A stretch of DNA of 64,000 nt. Origin: an uncultured Croceicoccus sp. GTDB lineage: Bacteria > Pseudomonadota > Alphaproteobacteria > Sphingomonadales > Sphingomonadaceae. Below the pieces are notes generated by a model that saw only the letters and a program-made list of their open reading frames with translations, was not told the origin of the DNA and did no database searches. Location: NCBI RefSeq assembly GCF_947496385.1, contig NZ_CANMCP010000001.1, positions 310,001 through 374,000 on the forward strand, read 5' to 3'. Below are positions 20,192 to 29,264 of the stretch, in pieces (positions within the stretch are counted from its first letter, which is position 1; every line of letters begins with the position of its first letter). The position numbers were made by a program, and so were the translations under genes.

Positions 20192-21828
20192 AACCGAAAA
20201 ACGAACTTCTCTTCCTCGCGCTTGGCGGATCGGGGGAGATCGGCATGAACGTCAATCTCTACGGCTGCGACGGCAAATGGCTGATGGTCGATCTGGGAAT
20301 GACCTTTTCCGATCCGGGCTATCCCGGCGTCGACCTCGTCTTTGCCGATCTCGATTTTATCGAGGAACGCCTCGACGATCTCGAGGCGATCGTCGTCACC
20401 CATGCCCACGAGGATCACATCGGGGCGGTGCCCTATTTCGCGGCCGATCTCGGCGTGCCGATCTACGCGACCCCGTTCACGGCCGAACTTGTCCGGCTGA
20501 AGCTGGAGGAAGCGGGCATTCAGGACGAGGTCGAACTGCGCATCATCGACCATCTCGACGAATTTCAGGTCGGGCCGTTCGGGATCCGTTACGTCCCGCT
20601 CGCCCATTCGATTGCGGAGGGCAACGCCCTGCTGATCGACACGCCTTATGGCCGCGTGTTCCATACCGGCGACTGGAAGCTCGACAGCGATCCGCAGGTC
20701 GGCGAACCGGCCACGGCGGAGGAGCTGCGCGAAATCGGGGACGATGGCGTGCTCGCGCTCGTGTGCGATTCCACCAATGTGTTCAACCCGTCGGCCTCCG
20801 GGTCCGAGGGCGAGGTGCGCAAGGCGCTCGAGGCGGAGATCGCGCGCCATGCGGGTAAGCGCATCCTGGTGACGACGTTTGCATCCAATGTCGCGCGGCT
20901 CCAGACCTTGGGCCGGGTGGCGAAGGAAAGCGGGCGGACGCTATGCGTGGCGGGTCGTTCGCTCGACCGTATCATCGGCGCGGCGCAGAAAAGCGGTTAC
21001 CTGCTCGATTTCCCCGACACGGTCAGTTTCGACGAGGCGATGGACATTCCGCGCGGCGAGCTGCTCATCGTGGCCACCGGTGGTCAGGGCGAACCGCGCG
21101 CCGCTCTCGGGCGGATCGCGGCGGAAAATCACCCGCTCGAACTGAGCAAGGGCGACGTCGTGCTGTTCTCCAGCCGGCAGATCCCCGGCAACGAACTGGC
21201 CATCGGCTATATCATGAATCAGCTCGCCCGGCGCGGGATCGAGATGGTCACCGACCGGCAGGAGCTCATCCACGTGTCGGGTCATCCCGGCCGTCCCGAA
21301 CTGATCGAGCTGTATGGCTGGCTCAAACCGGAAATCCTCGTTCCCGTGCACGGCGAAACGCGCCACATGATGGAGCAGGCGCGGCTCGGGCTGGAGCAGG
21401 GGATCCCCCACGCCATCGATCAGCGCAACGGCGACATCGTCCGCCTCGCGCCCGGAAAGCCGCACAAGATCGGCGAAACGCAGGCCGGGCGCCTGCTGCT
21501 CGACGGGGACATCATCGTGCCGGCGGATGGCGAATCCATAGCCGCGCGGCGCAGGCTCGCGGCCAATGGGCTGGTGACCGTGGTATTGCCGGGCAAGGGC
21601 GCAAAGACCGCCCCCGCGATCAGCGCGGTGGGCCTCCCGCTCGACGAGGACATGGACGATTTCGTCGCCGAGGCGCAGGCCGACATCGGCAAGGCGCTTG
21701 GCCGGTTGAAGGGTGGTCGCGCCAAGGATCGCTCCGCCGTTCACGAGGCCGCGCGCCTTGCCGCCCGCCGCGCCGCACGCCGGTGGTCGGGCAAGAACCC
21801 GCAGGTCGTCGTGCTGACCATGGGGTGA
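20188..21828 (+). CDS. rnj: Ribonuclease J
   Basis: RNase J is a metallo-beta-lactamase-fold enzyme with endonuclease and 5'-exonuclease activity that matures rRNA and turns over mRNA. The zinc-binding motif HAHEDH lies at residues 72-77, with further ligands in the HTGDWKLD and beta-CASP segments ([17 protein letters not shown]). The 546-residue length fits. In alphaproteobacteria this enzyme often complements the RNase E system. The start overlaps the coaX stop (ATGA). Confidence 0.95.
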   Translation: MKPKNELLFLALGGSGEIGMNVNLYGCDGKWLMVDLGMTFSDPGYPGVDLVFADLDFIEERLDDLEAIVVTHAHEDHIGAVPYFAADLGVPIYATPFTAELVRLKLEEAGIQDEVELRIIDHLDEFQVGPFGIRYVPLAHSIAEGNALLIDTPYGRVFHTGDWKLDSDPQVGEPATAEELREIGDDGVLALVCDSTNVFNPSASGSEGEVRKALEAEIARHAGKRILVTTFASNVARLQTLGRVAKESGRTLCVAGRSLDRIIGAAQKSGYLLDFPDTVSFDEAMDIPRGELLIVATGGQGEPRAALGRIAAENHPLELSKGDVVLFSSRQIPGNELAIGYIMNQLARRGIEMVTDRQELIHVSGHPGRPELIELYGWLKPEILVPVHGETRHMMEQARLGLEQGIPHAIDQRNGDIVRLAPGKPHKIGETQAGRLLLDGDIIVPADGESIAARRRLAANGLVTVVLPGKGAKTAPAISAVGLPLDEDMDDFVAEAQADIGKALGRLKGGRAKDRSAVHEAARLAARRAARRWSGKNPQVVVLTMG

Positions 21829-21831
21829 TCG

Positions 21832-22131
21832 ATGCAGCTGACATCCGGCCTTGCGATCTATCTGCTGTTCTGGGTCATGGCGGCGTTCGTCGTCATGCCC
21901 TTCGGCATTCGCACGCATAACGAAACGGGTGAGGGCGGAATTTCGGGCCAGGCAGACAGCGCGCCCGTCAATTTCCGCCCATTTCAGGTCATCGTGCGCG
22001 CAACGCTGCTCTCGGCGGCGGTGTTCGCGCTGTTCTATGCCAATTACCGGGCGGGCTGGATCACAGTCGACGATCTCAATTTCGTTCAGCCGCCCGAGGA
22101 CATCGCCGCCCGGCAATACGAGTCCGAATAG
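21832..22131 (+). CDS. DUF1467 family membrane protein
   Basis: This 99-residue protein begins with a hydrophobic helix (GLAIYLLFWVMAAFVVMPFGI), continues with the loop RTHNETGEGGISGQADSAP and has a second helix (ATLLSAAVFALFYANY). The helix-GIRT-polar loop-helix pattern is that of DUF1467, a small inner-membrane family of alphaproteobacteria without a known function. It follows rnj by three bases and is likely the last gene of the long nuo-birA-coaX-rnj transcript. Its TAG directly abuts the stop of the convergent gene. Confidence 0.8.
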   Translation: MQLTSGLAIYLLFWVMAAFVVMPFGIRTHNETGEGGISGQADSAPVNFRPFQVIVRATLLSAAVFALFYANYRAGWITVDDLNFVQPPEDIAARQYESE

Positions 22132-24702
22132 CTATTTGCGGATCCGCTCGATCGCTTGCGCGAGCGCGACGTAAAGCTTGCCCATGTCGGACGACAGCAG
22201 CGTGATCGACAGCGCATTGCCGTCCCGCGTCGACAACAGGTTGCGCAGCATCGTTTCGAAGTCGCGAATGTAGCGATTGACGTTCTCGCGAAATTCGGCG
22301 TCGGCCTCGTAATGGTCGTGCACCGAACGCGCCTCCCCATTGTCGAGCAGGCGAACCGCGCGGCGCGTGAAAATGCCGCGCTCGCCGCGCAGATACGCCT
22401 GCCACGCGGTTTCGCTGACCTCGGCGGAGAGTACCTTGTCGATGTCGATCGCCGTCGAATGGAGCGCATCGGTGATCTGCGCGACGCGGCGAGCGAAGCC
22501 CTCGTCGCTGTCCTCTTCGGCGCGGGCGCGTGCCTCCGCAATGCGATGTTCGAGATGGGCCGTCAGCTCGTCAATGCCGCGAAGCCGCTCCTCCAATTGC
22601 CGGGCGGCGGTCTGTGCTGCTTCCGTCGCCTGCGCGAGCGTCGCATCGAGCGCGGCGACAGTTTTCCCGCCCGTCCGGTTCAGCGCGTCCTGCACCGCCG
22701 CGCCGGTCCGTGTCCCGACATCTGCGGCCAGCGCCGCGACCGCCGTGGCCGAATTGCCCTCGATCTCGGCAATGGCGGACCGGTTCGCCTCGGCCAGTGC
22801 GCGCACCGCACCGTTCAGCGCCGCCTCCGCCGATGCGGTCATGGCCTCTGCATCGGCGCGGGTGCGTTCGACCATGTCGCGCAGTTCGATGAGCTGTTCC
22901 GCGTGGTCCGCACCGCGCGCCTGCATCGTGTCGTGCAAGGCATCGATTTCGGCCATCGCGGCGCGCGTCTGCTCCCGCGTGGCGGCGACAGCCTGGCTCA
23001 GACGCTGGCCCTCTTCGCCAGCCCCGCTCACCATGTCGCGCACCGCGGTCACGGTGCGGTCCATCGTTTCAAGCCGTTCTTCCGCCTGCGTCAGCGCCTG
23101 CGGCAACGTATCGCGCGAATGGCGGGCGCTGGCCTCGATCAGTTCGAGCAGGCGCGCGCTCTGTTCACGAAGCGCGCCAACCGCCGTATCCGTCCCGTTC
23201 AGCGCCTCGCGGCTGTCGCCCAGCTGCTGCGACAGCGCCGCCAGGCCTGCGGCGATCGTCGCTTCCGCGACGCGACCGCGCGCGGCGGCGTCGTCCATCC
23301 GTTCGCCATATTCGGACAGCTGCGTCGAGATATGTTCGGCATGGCGGGCCAGATCGCCGCTGGCCGCTTCGTAGCGCTGGCGGCGCGTCTCGATCTCCGC
23401 ATCGAGATCGCCGAGCCGTTCGCCCAGCCGTTCGGTCATGGCGTGGCTGGCGTCCTCGGCCTGCACGATGCGTTCGGCAAGCTGTGCATCCATCGTTTCG
23501 CCGCGCCGGGCAAGGTCGTCGTGGAGGCGGCTGATTTCCGCGGACAGGGCGCGAACCCGCGCGCCCGTCGCGTCGAGCGCTTCCTGACCCGTCCCGTCGA
23601 TCTTCGCGAACAGGGCATCGGCGCCGGCGCCGATTTCGTCGAGGCGGGCATGCCATTGCCGGCCCACGTCCTGCGCCCCTGTATCGATCGCGCCGAGCTG
23701 TTCGCGCAAGGCATCGAGCCCGCGCTGACGGCTTTCCTCGATACGTGCGCGCGCGGCGTCCAGCGTATCCTCCAGCGCGCCACACTGGCTGCGAAGGGCG
23801 TCGATCCCTTCGCCCTGCTGTGCCCCAATACGCTCGCGCAGCGCGGTGCTTTCGCGGTCGAGCGCGGCGAACCGGGCCGCCGTTTCCTCGCCCAGTTGCG
23901 CAAGCCGCCGTTCGAATTCGGTGAGGACAGCGCCCGCCCGGTCGTGCATCGCGTCGATCCTGATGGCGCTGGCCTCGCCAGCCTCGCCCAGCCGTTCGAA
24001 CCCGGATGTGAGCCGCGCAACCTGATCGTCGGCGGTGGAGCCGGCCTGCCCGATGGAATTCGTAAGATCGCGCGTCGCATTGGTGAGGACCGGAATCTGC
24101 CCGCGCAGGTTTTCCATGTTGGTCAGCGCCTTGCGAGCGGTTTCGTGCAGCGTTTCGACCCGCGCGCCGTTTTCCCCGATCAGCGTTTCGAGCCGGTGCG
24201 CGCTTTCCCCGATGCGATCGGTCGCCACGCGGCCCAGCGATTCAAGATCGCGCGCCTGGTAGGTCAAGAATTCGCGCGCGATGCTGAGTTCGCCATTGAC
24301 GCGCACCAGCCGGTCCTCGAGCGAACGGGCCTCATCGCGGAGCAACGCCGCGTTTTCGGCAAAGCGGCTCGCTTCCGCCCTGCTGAACCGCATGGCAACC
24401 GCCCAGCCGGCGAGGATCAGGAGCACCGGCATCGACCATGCGACGATCATCTCGGCCCATCGCGCCGCATCGCTGCCCGCCGCGGCATCGCGTTGCGCAT
24501 AGACATAGAACGCCGTCCACACGGCAATCGCGACCGCCACGACGCCCGGCGCGAGCCACCGGCGCGCGCCGGGCGCCGCGACCTCGGGCTCTGTGTTCCA
24601 GTCCGTTTCGCCCTCGGTCCGCTCCTCCGCAATCGGGGCGGTGACGGCGTGATCGGTCTGCTCGTCCGTGCCGATGGACACGATATTGCGCTGTTCCTTC
24701 AT
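22132..24702 (-). CDS. Large coiled-coil membrane protein (856 aa)
   Basis: I do not recognise a named family. The N terminus is acidic and polar (about 50 residues), then come two membrane segments, VVAVAIAVWTAFYVYAQ and MIVAWSMPVLLILAGWAVAM. Roughly 600 residues rich in Ala, Glu, Arg and Leu follow and are strongly predicted as coiled coil, with repeated units such as ESLGRVATDRIGESAHRLE. The last 150 residues look like a compact domain, including FARRVAQITDALHSTAIDIDKVL and RDFETMLRNLLSTRDGNAL. This suggests an inner-membrane anchored rod in the cytoplasm or periplasm. Two close starts are possible (24702 or 24720). It diverges from the MobA-like gene. Confidence 0.75.
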   Translation of the reverse strand: MKEQRNIVSIGTDEQTDHAVTAPIAEERTEGETDWNTEPEVAAPGARRWLAPGVVAVAIAVWTAFYVYAQRDAAAGSDAARWAEMIVAWSMPVLLILAGWAVAMRFSRAEASRFAENAALLRDEARSLEDRLVRVNGELSIAREFLTYQARDLESLGRVATDRIGESAHRLETLIGENGARVETLHETARKALTNMENLRGQIPVLTNATRDLTNSIGQAGSTADDQVARLTSGFERLGEAGEASAIRIDAMHDRAGAVLTEFERRLAQLGEETAARFAALDRESTALRERIGAQQGEGIDALRSQCGALEDTLDAARARIEESRQRGLDALREQLGAIDTGAQDVGRQWHARLDEIGAGADALFAKIDGTGQEALDATGARVRALSAEISRLHDDLARRGETMDAQLAERIVQAEDASHAMTERLGERLGDLDAEIETRRQRYEAASGDLARHAEHISTQLSEYGERMDDAAARGRVAEATIAAGLAALSQQLGDSREALNGTDTAVGALREQSARLLELIEASARHSRDTLPQALTQAEERLETMDRTVTAVRDMVSGAGEEGQRLSQAVAATREQTRAAMAEIDALHDTMQARGADHAEQLIELRDMVERTRADAEAMTASAEAALNGAVRALAEANRSAIAEIEGNSATAVAALAADVGTRTGAAVQDALNRTGGKTVAALDATLAQATEAAQTAARQLEERLRGIDELTAHLEHRIAEARARAEEDSDEGFARRVAQITDALHSTAIDIDKVLSAEVSETAWQAYLRGERGIFTRRAVRLLDNGEARSVHDHYEADAEFRENVNRYIRDFETMLRNLLSTRDGNALSITLLSSDMGKLYVALAQAIERIRK

Positions 24703-24922
24703 AGTTGTTGCAAATAGCATGGTTCGCGTCTCGCGGAACCCTCCCTCGGTCCGCTTTTGCGCAGCTTTTGCAACCGGCTCTGGGTAAAGCGGGGCTGCAC
24801 CGGCTTGCATCGGGGCGAAGTGCGATCCATGAATGACGACGCCCGGCGCTGAGAGGAAGCGTGGCGCGGGGCGCATTCATGCCATTCCAGCTCTTGCAAT
24901 CGTATCGAATTGGGGAATTTCG

Positions 24923-26149
24923 TTGCGCGTCGCTGTTCTTTCCATGCTGGAGCCTTTCGACGGCGATGGCTTGCGTCCGGGCATGTCGCGTCCGCGGGCC
25001 CGCCTTCGCGTGGGCGGGCAGGCCGTGATCCGCCACCAACTCGACCTCGCGCTGGCGGCCGGGGCGCAGCGCATCCTGCTGCTCGCCGATGCGGGGGAGG
25101 AGGGGGTCGACGGCGTTCTGCGCGCGGCCCGCGATCAGGGGGTCGATGCGCGCAGGATTTCGGATTCTCCCGGCCTGTGCGCGATGGTGAGCACGGCGGA
25201 CGAGATACTGCTGCTGACCGATGGTCTGCTGTCGGATCCGGCGACGGCGCTCCCGATGCTCGACAAGGGGTCGATGGTCGCGACCCTGCCGATCGAACCG
25301 GGGCTGGCGCTGGGTTTCGAGAGGCTGGATGCCGAACGCGCGTGGGCCGGGCTGTTGCTGATGCCGGGATCGCTTTGCGAGCGGCTGCGCCAATTGCCGC
25401 GCGATTGCGACGTTGCCTCCTCCCTTCTGCGCATCGCGCTGATGGCGGGGGTCGCGACGAAGCCGGTCGACGAGGCCTGCCTTGACGATCATCGCTGGGC
25501 GATCGTGGCGAACAATCGCATCGCGCATGACGTCGAGGCAGCGCAGCTTTCGCGCAGCCTTGAGGAGACACGCGGCAGGACGCCGGGGCCACGCCTCGCG
25601 GCCATGGCGGTACGGCGGTTCAGCGCCAGTTTCCTCGAAACCGACCGCTCGCCGGTCTTCCTCTGGTATGCGGCGCTGGGCGTCCTGCTCGTGGCGGGCG
25701 GGGTGACGGCTTTTCTCTCTGTGTGGAGCGGCCTGCTTCTGTTTGCCTTCGCATGGCTCGCCGGGCGCGGTGCACTCGTTCTCGAAGAGGCGGTGCGGCA
25801 GGGCCGGATCGGCATGACCGCGCGAAGCCGCATGTGGCGCGGCGCGGCGTCGCTGTTCGATGTCGTGCTGGTCGTCGCGCTCGGCTTGGCCCTGACCGAT
25901 GGCGACTGGGCGCGGTTCGGGGGCTGGTACCTTGCCTTCGTGCTCGTCGCGACGGTCGCGATCGGAGAGTTTCAGGCGGAACCGGAACGGGTGCGGGTGT
26001 GGCTTGCCGACCGTTTCGTGCTGTGCGTGGCGCTTGCCCTGTTCGCCTATACAGGGATGCTGGCGCCGTTTGCCATGGTGCTTTCGGCGCTGGTGCTCGC
26101 CGTATGGGCGGTGGTTGCGCGCGGCGGCGGAAACGCCCGGCGCGGCTGA
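24923..26149 (+). CDS. MobA-like nucleotidyltransferase domain fused to membrane helices
   Basis: The N-terminal 200 residues resemble a GT-A/MobA-type nucleotidyltransferase: a short first strand (RVAVLSMLEPFDG), then LRVGGQAVIRHQLDLALAAGAQRILLLAD, where a standard enzyme has its nucleotide loop and RHQL helix. The usual GGxSxRMG loop is not seen, so catalysis is doubtful. The C-terminal 160 residues hold four or five hydrophobic segments, such as YAALGVLLVAGGVTAFLSVW. I prefer TTG 24923, preceded by GGGGAA at 24912-24917, over an ATG at 24833. The product is then 408 residues. The role is unknown; an envelope phospholipid or sugar function is conceivable. Confidence 0.65.
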   Translation: MRVAVLSMLEPFDGDGLRPGMSRPRARLRVGGQAVIRHQLDLALAAGAQRILLLADAGEEGVDGVLRAARDQGVDARRISDSPGLCAMVSTADEILLLTDGLLSDPATALPMLDKGSMVATLPIEPGLALGFERLDAERAWAGLLLMPGSLCERLRQLPRDCDVASSLLRIALMAGVATKPVDEACLDDHRWAIVANNRIAHDVEAAQLSRSLEETRGRTPGPRLAAMAVRRFSASFLETDRSPVFLWYAALGVLLVAGGVTAFLSVWSGLLLFAFAWLAGRGALVLEEAVRQGRIGMTARSRMWRGAASLFDVVLVVALGLALTDGDWARFGGWYLAFVLVATVAIGEFQAEPERVRVWLADRFVLCVALALFAYTGMLAPFAMVLSALVLAVWAVVARGGGNARRG

Positions 26150-26150
26150 T

Positions 26151-26195
26151 GAACCAAAAAAAGGGCGAAGGCGCGGCCTTCACCCTTTTCGGTTC
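26151..26195. terminator. Bidirectional rho-independent terminator
   Basis: A long hairpin sits between two convergent genes. The core arms are AAAAGGGCGAAGGC and GCCTTCaCCCTTTT around the loop GCG, and the outer GAACC (26151-26155) and GGTTC (26191-26195) also pair. Runs of A on one side and T on the other let it end transcripts from both directions: the MobA-like gene on the plus strand and the gltX-gltA-small protein unit on the minus strand. Confidence 0.85.
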
Positions 26196-26208
26196 GTTCA
26201 AATCGCAG

Positions 26209-26412
26209 TCAACGGCGCGGTGTGCGCCGGCGCGTCAGCCAGAGCAGCACAAGCCCGACCGCGATGGCGATCGCGCCATAAGCCGCCCAGCTTTCCTGCC
26301 CCAGCATGAAGCTTTCCGCCGGCCACATCACGAGGCCGAGCCCCTGAAGCGTCCACAGCCCGCCGACGAGAACGAGGGCGGTGCCGAACACCTGCATGAT
26401 GATGCGCAACAC
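26209..26412 (-). CDS. Small membrane protein downstream of gltA (67 aa)
   Basis: The frame starts with GTG at 26412, eight bases after an AAGGAG that overlaps the gltA stop, so translation is well supported. The product has two hydrophobic segments, IIMQVFGTALVLVGGLW and WAAYGAIAIAVGLVLLWL, and a basic end, TRRRTPRR, that should face the cytoplasm. I know of no function. It lies 12 bases after gltA and ends just before a strong terminator, so it is the last gene of the citrate synthase transcript. Confidence 0.7.
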   Translation of the reverse strand: MLRIIMQVFGTALVLVGGLWTLQGLGLVMWPAESFMLGQESWAAYGAIAIAVGLVLLWLTRRRTPRR

Positions 26413-26424
26413 CGCCCGTTCTCC

Positions 26425-27711
26425 TTAACGCTTGTCGACGGGGACGTAGTCGCGCTGCGCCGGGCCGGTATAGAGCTGACGCGGGCGACCGATACGCTGT
26501 GCGGGATCGGAAATCATCTCGTTCCATTGCGCGACCCAGCCCACCGTGCGGGCGAGCGCGAACAGCGCGGTGAACATGGTCGTCGGGAACCCGATCGCCG
26601 ACAGGATCACGCCGGAATAGAAATCGACATTGGGGAAGAGCTTCTTCTCGACGAAATAATCGTCGTTCAATGCCATTTCCTCAAGCTGCAAGGCGACTTC
26701 GAACACCGGGTCGGAGACGTTCAGCGATTCGAACACCTCGCGTACGGTCTTCTGCATGACGGTCGCGCGCGGATCGTAGTTTTTATACACGCGGTGGCCG
26801 AAACCCATCAGGCGGAACGGATCGTCCTTGTTCTTGGCACGGGCGATATATTCGGGAATCTTGTCCGGCGTGCCGATCTCGTGGAGCATGTTGAGCGCGG
26901 CTTCGTTCGCGCCGCCGTGTGCCGGACCCCACAGACACGCGATGCCCGCCGCGATGCAGGCGAACGGGTTCGCGCCCGACGACCCGGCCAGACGCACGGT
27001 CGAGGTCGAGGCATTCTGTTCATGGTCGGCGTGCAGGATGAAGATACGGTCGAGCGCGCGTTCCACGACCGGGTTCACCTCGTATTCCTCGGCCGGAACG
27101 CCAAAGGTCATGCGCAGGAAATTGCCGGTGTAGGACAGCGAGTTGTCGGGCTGCATGAAAGGCTGACCGATGGCGTATTTATAGGCCATCGCCGCGATCG
27201 TCGGCATCTTCGCGATCAGGCGGTGCGAGCTGATCTTGCGATGTTCCGGATCCGAGATGTCGGTGCTGTCGTGATAGAACGCGGACAATGCGCCGACCGC
27301 GCCGCACATGATCGCCATCGGGTGCGCGTCGCGGCGGAACCCCTGATAGAACTGGCGCAGCTGATCATGCAGCATGGTGTGGCGCGTGATGGTATAGGTG
27401 AAATCGTCGAGCTCTTCCGCGCTCGGCAAATCGCCGTTGAGCAGCAGGTGCGCGACTTCCATGAAGCTGGAATGTTCGGCAAGCTGACCGATGGGGTAGC
27501 CGCGGTGCAGGAGCACGCCTTCCTCGCCATCGATATAGGTGAGCGCGGAATCGCAGCTCGCCGTCGAGGTGAAGCCCGGATCGTACGTGAACATGCCGGT
27601 ATTGGCGTAAAGCTTGCGGATGTCGACGACATCGGGACCGAGCGTGCCGCTCTTGATCTCGAAATCGTGCGTATCGCCCTTGGCGTTCAGTGTCGCGTTA
27701 GTGTCGCCCAC
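26425..27711 (-). CDS. gltA: Citrate synthase
   Basis: GltA condenses acetyl-CoA and oxaloacetate to citrate, the entry of the TCA cycle. The 428-residue length and sequence fit the hexameric proteobacterial type. Active-site residues are visible as the His of [13 protein letters not shown], the His of [13 protein letters not shown] and the Asp of NVDFYSG. It starts with GTG at 27711, seven bases after AAGGAG. It lies 19 bases downstream of gltX, so the two probably share a transcript. Confidence 0.96.
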   Translation of the reverse strand: MGDTNATLNAKGDTHDFEIKSGTLGPDVVDIRKLYANTGMFTYDPGFTSTASCDSALTYIDGEEGVLLHRGYPIGQLAEHSSFMEVAHLLLNGDLPSAEELDDFTYTITRHTMLHDQLRQFYQGFRRDAHPMAIMCGAVGALSAFYHDSTDISDPEHRKISSHRLIAKMPTIAAMAYKYAIGQPFMQPDNSLSYTGNFLRMTFGVPAEEYEVNPVVERALDRIFILHADHEQNASTSTVRLAGSSGANPFACIAAGIACLWGPAHGGANEAALNMLHEIGTPDKIPEYIARAKNKDDPFRLMGFGHRVYKNYDPRATVMQKTVREVFESLNVSDPVFEVALQLEEMALNDDYFVEKKLFPNVDFYSGVILSAIGFPTTMFTALFALARTVGWVAQWNEMISDPAQRIGRPRQLYTGPAQRDYVPVDKR

Positions 27712-27730
27712 TTGTGTTCTCCTTCATCAA

Positions 27731-29236
27731 TCAACGGTTGGTATCGGTCTGCCCTGCGGCGGGGGCCTGCGCGGCAATGCGCGCCAGGCTCTCCTCGCGG
27801 CCGAGCAGGACCAGAACATCGAAAATTCCCGGCGAGACCGCCTGACCGGTCAACGCCGCACGCAAAGGTTGCGCGATCTTGCCCAGACCAAGCTCGCGCT
27901 CCTCCGCCATCTGCTTCAGATTGGCTTCAAGGCTTTCACTTGTCCAGACATCTGCCGCAAGCAGCCTTTCATGCGCGTCGACAAGAAGCTGCCGCGCATC
28001 GTCGGTAAGCAGGTTGGCGGCCTTCTCGTCCATGGGAAGCGGACGGTTGCGGAACAGGAACAGCGCGCCTTGGGCCAGCTCATCGAGGTTCTTGGCCCGC
28101 GCCTTGAGCGACGGCATCGCCTGGATGAGCAGGTCGCGGTCGCGCCCCGCGTCGAAACCCGCCTCCAGCGCGGCGATGCGGGGGGCGGCGAGATCGGCAA
28201 GCCTGCCGTCATCCGCCTCGCGCATGTAATGGCCGTTCAGATTGGCGAGCTTCTTCGTGTCGAAGCGCGACGCGCTTTTGCCGACGCCCGACAGGTCGAA
28301 CAAGGCGATCGCCTCGTCCCGGTCGATAATCTCGCGGTCGCCATAACCCCAGCCGAGACGCAGCAGGTAATTCGACACCGCTTCGGGAAGAAGGCCCATC
28401 TCGTCGCGATAGGCATCGACACCCATCGCCCCGTGCCGTTTCGACAGCTTAGCGCCATCGGCCCCGTGGATGAGCGGGATATGTGCATAGATCGGTTCCG
28501 CCCATTCGCCGGTGATCGCGTTCATCGCGTGGATGATCGGCAATTGGCGAAAGGCGTTGTTCAAATGATCGTCGCCGCGGATCACGTGGGTGACGCCCAT
28601 GTCATGGTCGTCGACCACCACGGCCAGCATGTAGGTCGGCGTGCCATCGGAGCGCAGCAGCACGTAATCGTCAATCTCGGAATTGCGGACCTTCACGCGG
28701 CCCTGCACCGCGTCGTCGATGATGCTTTCGCCCTGTTCCGGCGTTTTCAGCCGCACGACATAGGGCGCATCCGCCGGCGCATCGGCGGGATCCCGGTCGC
28801 GCCACCGGCCATCGTAACGCAGCGGCTTCTTCGCCGCGCGCTGCTCGGCACGCATCTGTTCGAGCTCTTCGGCCGTGGCATAGCATTTATACGCGTGCCC
28901 CGCATCGAGCAGCCGGTTGGCGACGGCGACATGGCGTTCGGCCCGCTGCGACTGAAACACGGGCGGGTCGTCGTAATCGAGGCCGAGCCAGTCCAGCCCA
29001 TCCAGAATCGCGTCGATCGCCTCCTCGGTCGAACGGGCGCGGTCGGTATCCTCGATCCGGAGCAGCGCGCGGCCGCCGTGATGGCGCGCGAAAAGCCAGT
29101 TGAACAGCGCGGTCCGTGCGCCGCCGATATGCAGGAAACCGGTGGGCGAGGGCGCAAATCGGGTGACCACCGGGCGCTTGGTGTCGGGCGTGTCCGCCGG
29201 ACTGTCGGTGGACCCTGTAACGCTGCCGCTTGCCAT
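27731..29236 (-). CDS. gltX: Glutamyl-tRNA synthetase
   Basis: GltX charges tRNA-Glu and, in many alphaproteobacteria, tRNA-Gln, which is later amidated by GatCAB. The class I synthetase signatures are present: the HIGH-type motif in [17 protein letters not shown] and the KMSKS-type loop as AKLSKRHGA. The product is about 501 residues from ATG 29236; another in-frame ATG at 29266 would add ten residues and would overlap the divergent comEC start. The C-terminal domain for anticodon binding is intact. Confidence 0.95.
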   Translation of the reverse strand: MASGSVTGSTDSPADTPDTKRPVVTRFAPSPTGFLHIGGARTALFNWLFARHHGGRALLRIEDTDRARSTEEAIDAILDGLDWLGLDYDDPPVFQSQRAERHVAVANRLLDAGHAYKCYATAEELEQMRAEQRAAKKPLRYDGRWRDRDPADAPADAPYVVRLKTPEQGESIIDDAVQGRVKVRNSEIDDYVLLRSDGTPTYMLAVVVDDHDMGVTHVIRGDDHLNNAFRQLPIIHAMNAITGEWAEPIYAHIPLIHGADGAKLSKRHGAMGVDAYRDEMGLLPEAVSNYLLRLGWGYGDREIIDRDEAIALFDLSGVGKSASRFDTKKLANLNGHYMREADDGRLADLAAPRIAALEAGFDAGRDRDLLIQAMPSLKARAKNLDELAQGALFLFRNRPLPMDEKAANLLTDDARQLLVDAHERLLAADVWTSESLEANLKQMAEERELGLGKIAQPLRAALTGQAVSPGIFDVLVLLGREESLARIAAQAPAAGQTDTNR

Positions 29237-29264
29237 CTGGTGCCGCTTCCTATCCAATAATCCC

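Noticed and set aside
22156-24717. 853-codon plus-strand frame covering the coiled-coil gene
   Set aside because: The minus-strand product has ordered features (membrane helices, heptads, C-terminal domain); the plus-strand translation has none, and it would also collide with the DUF1467 gene arrangement.
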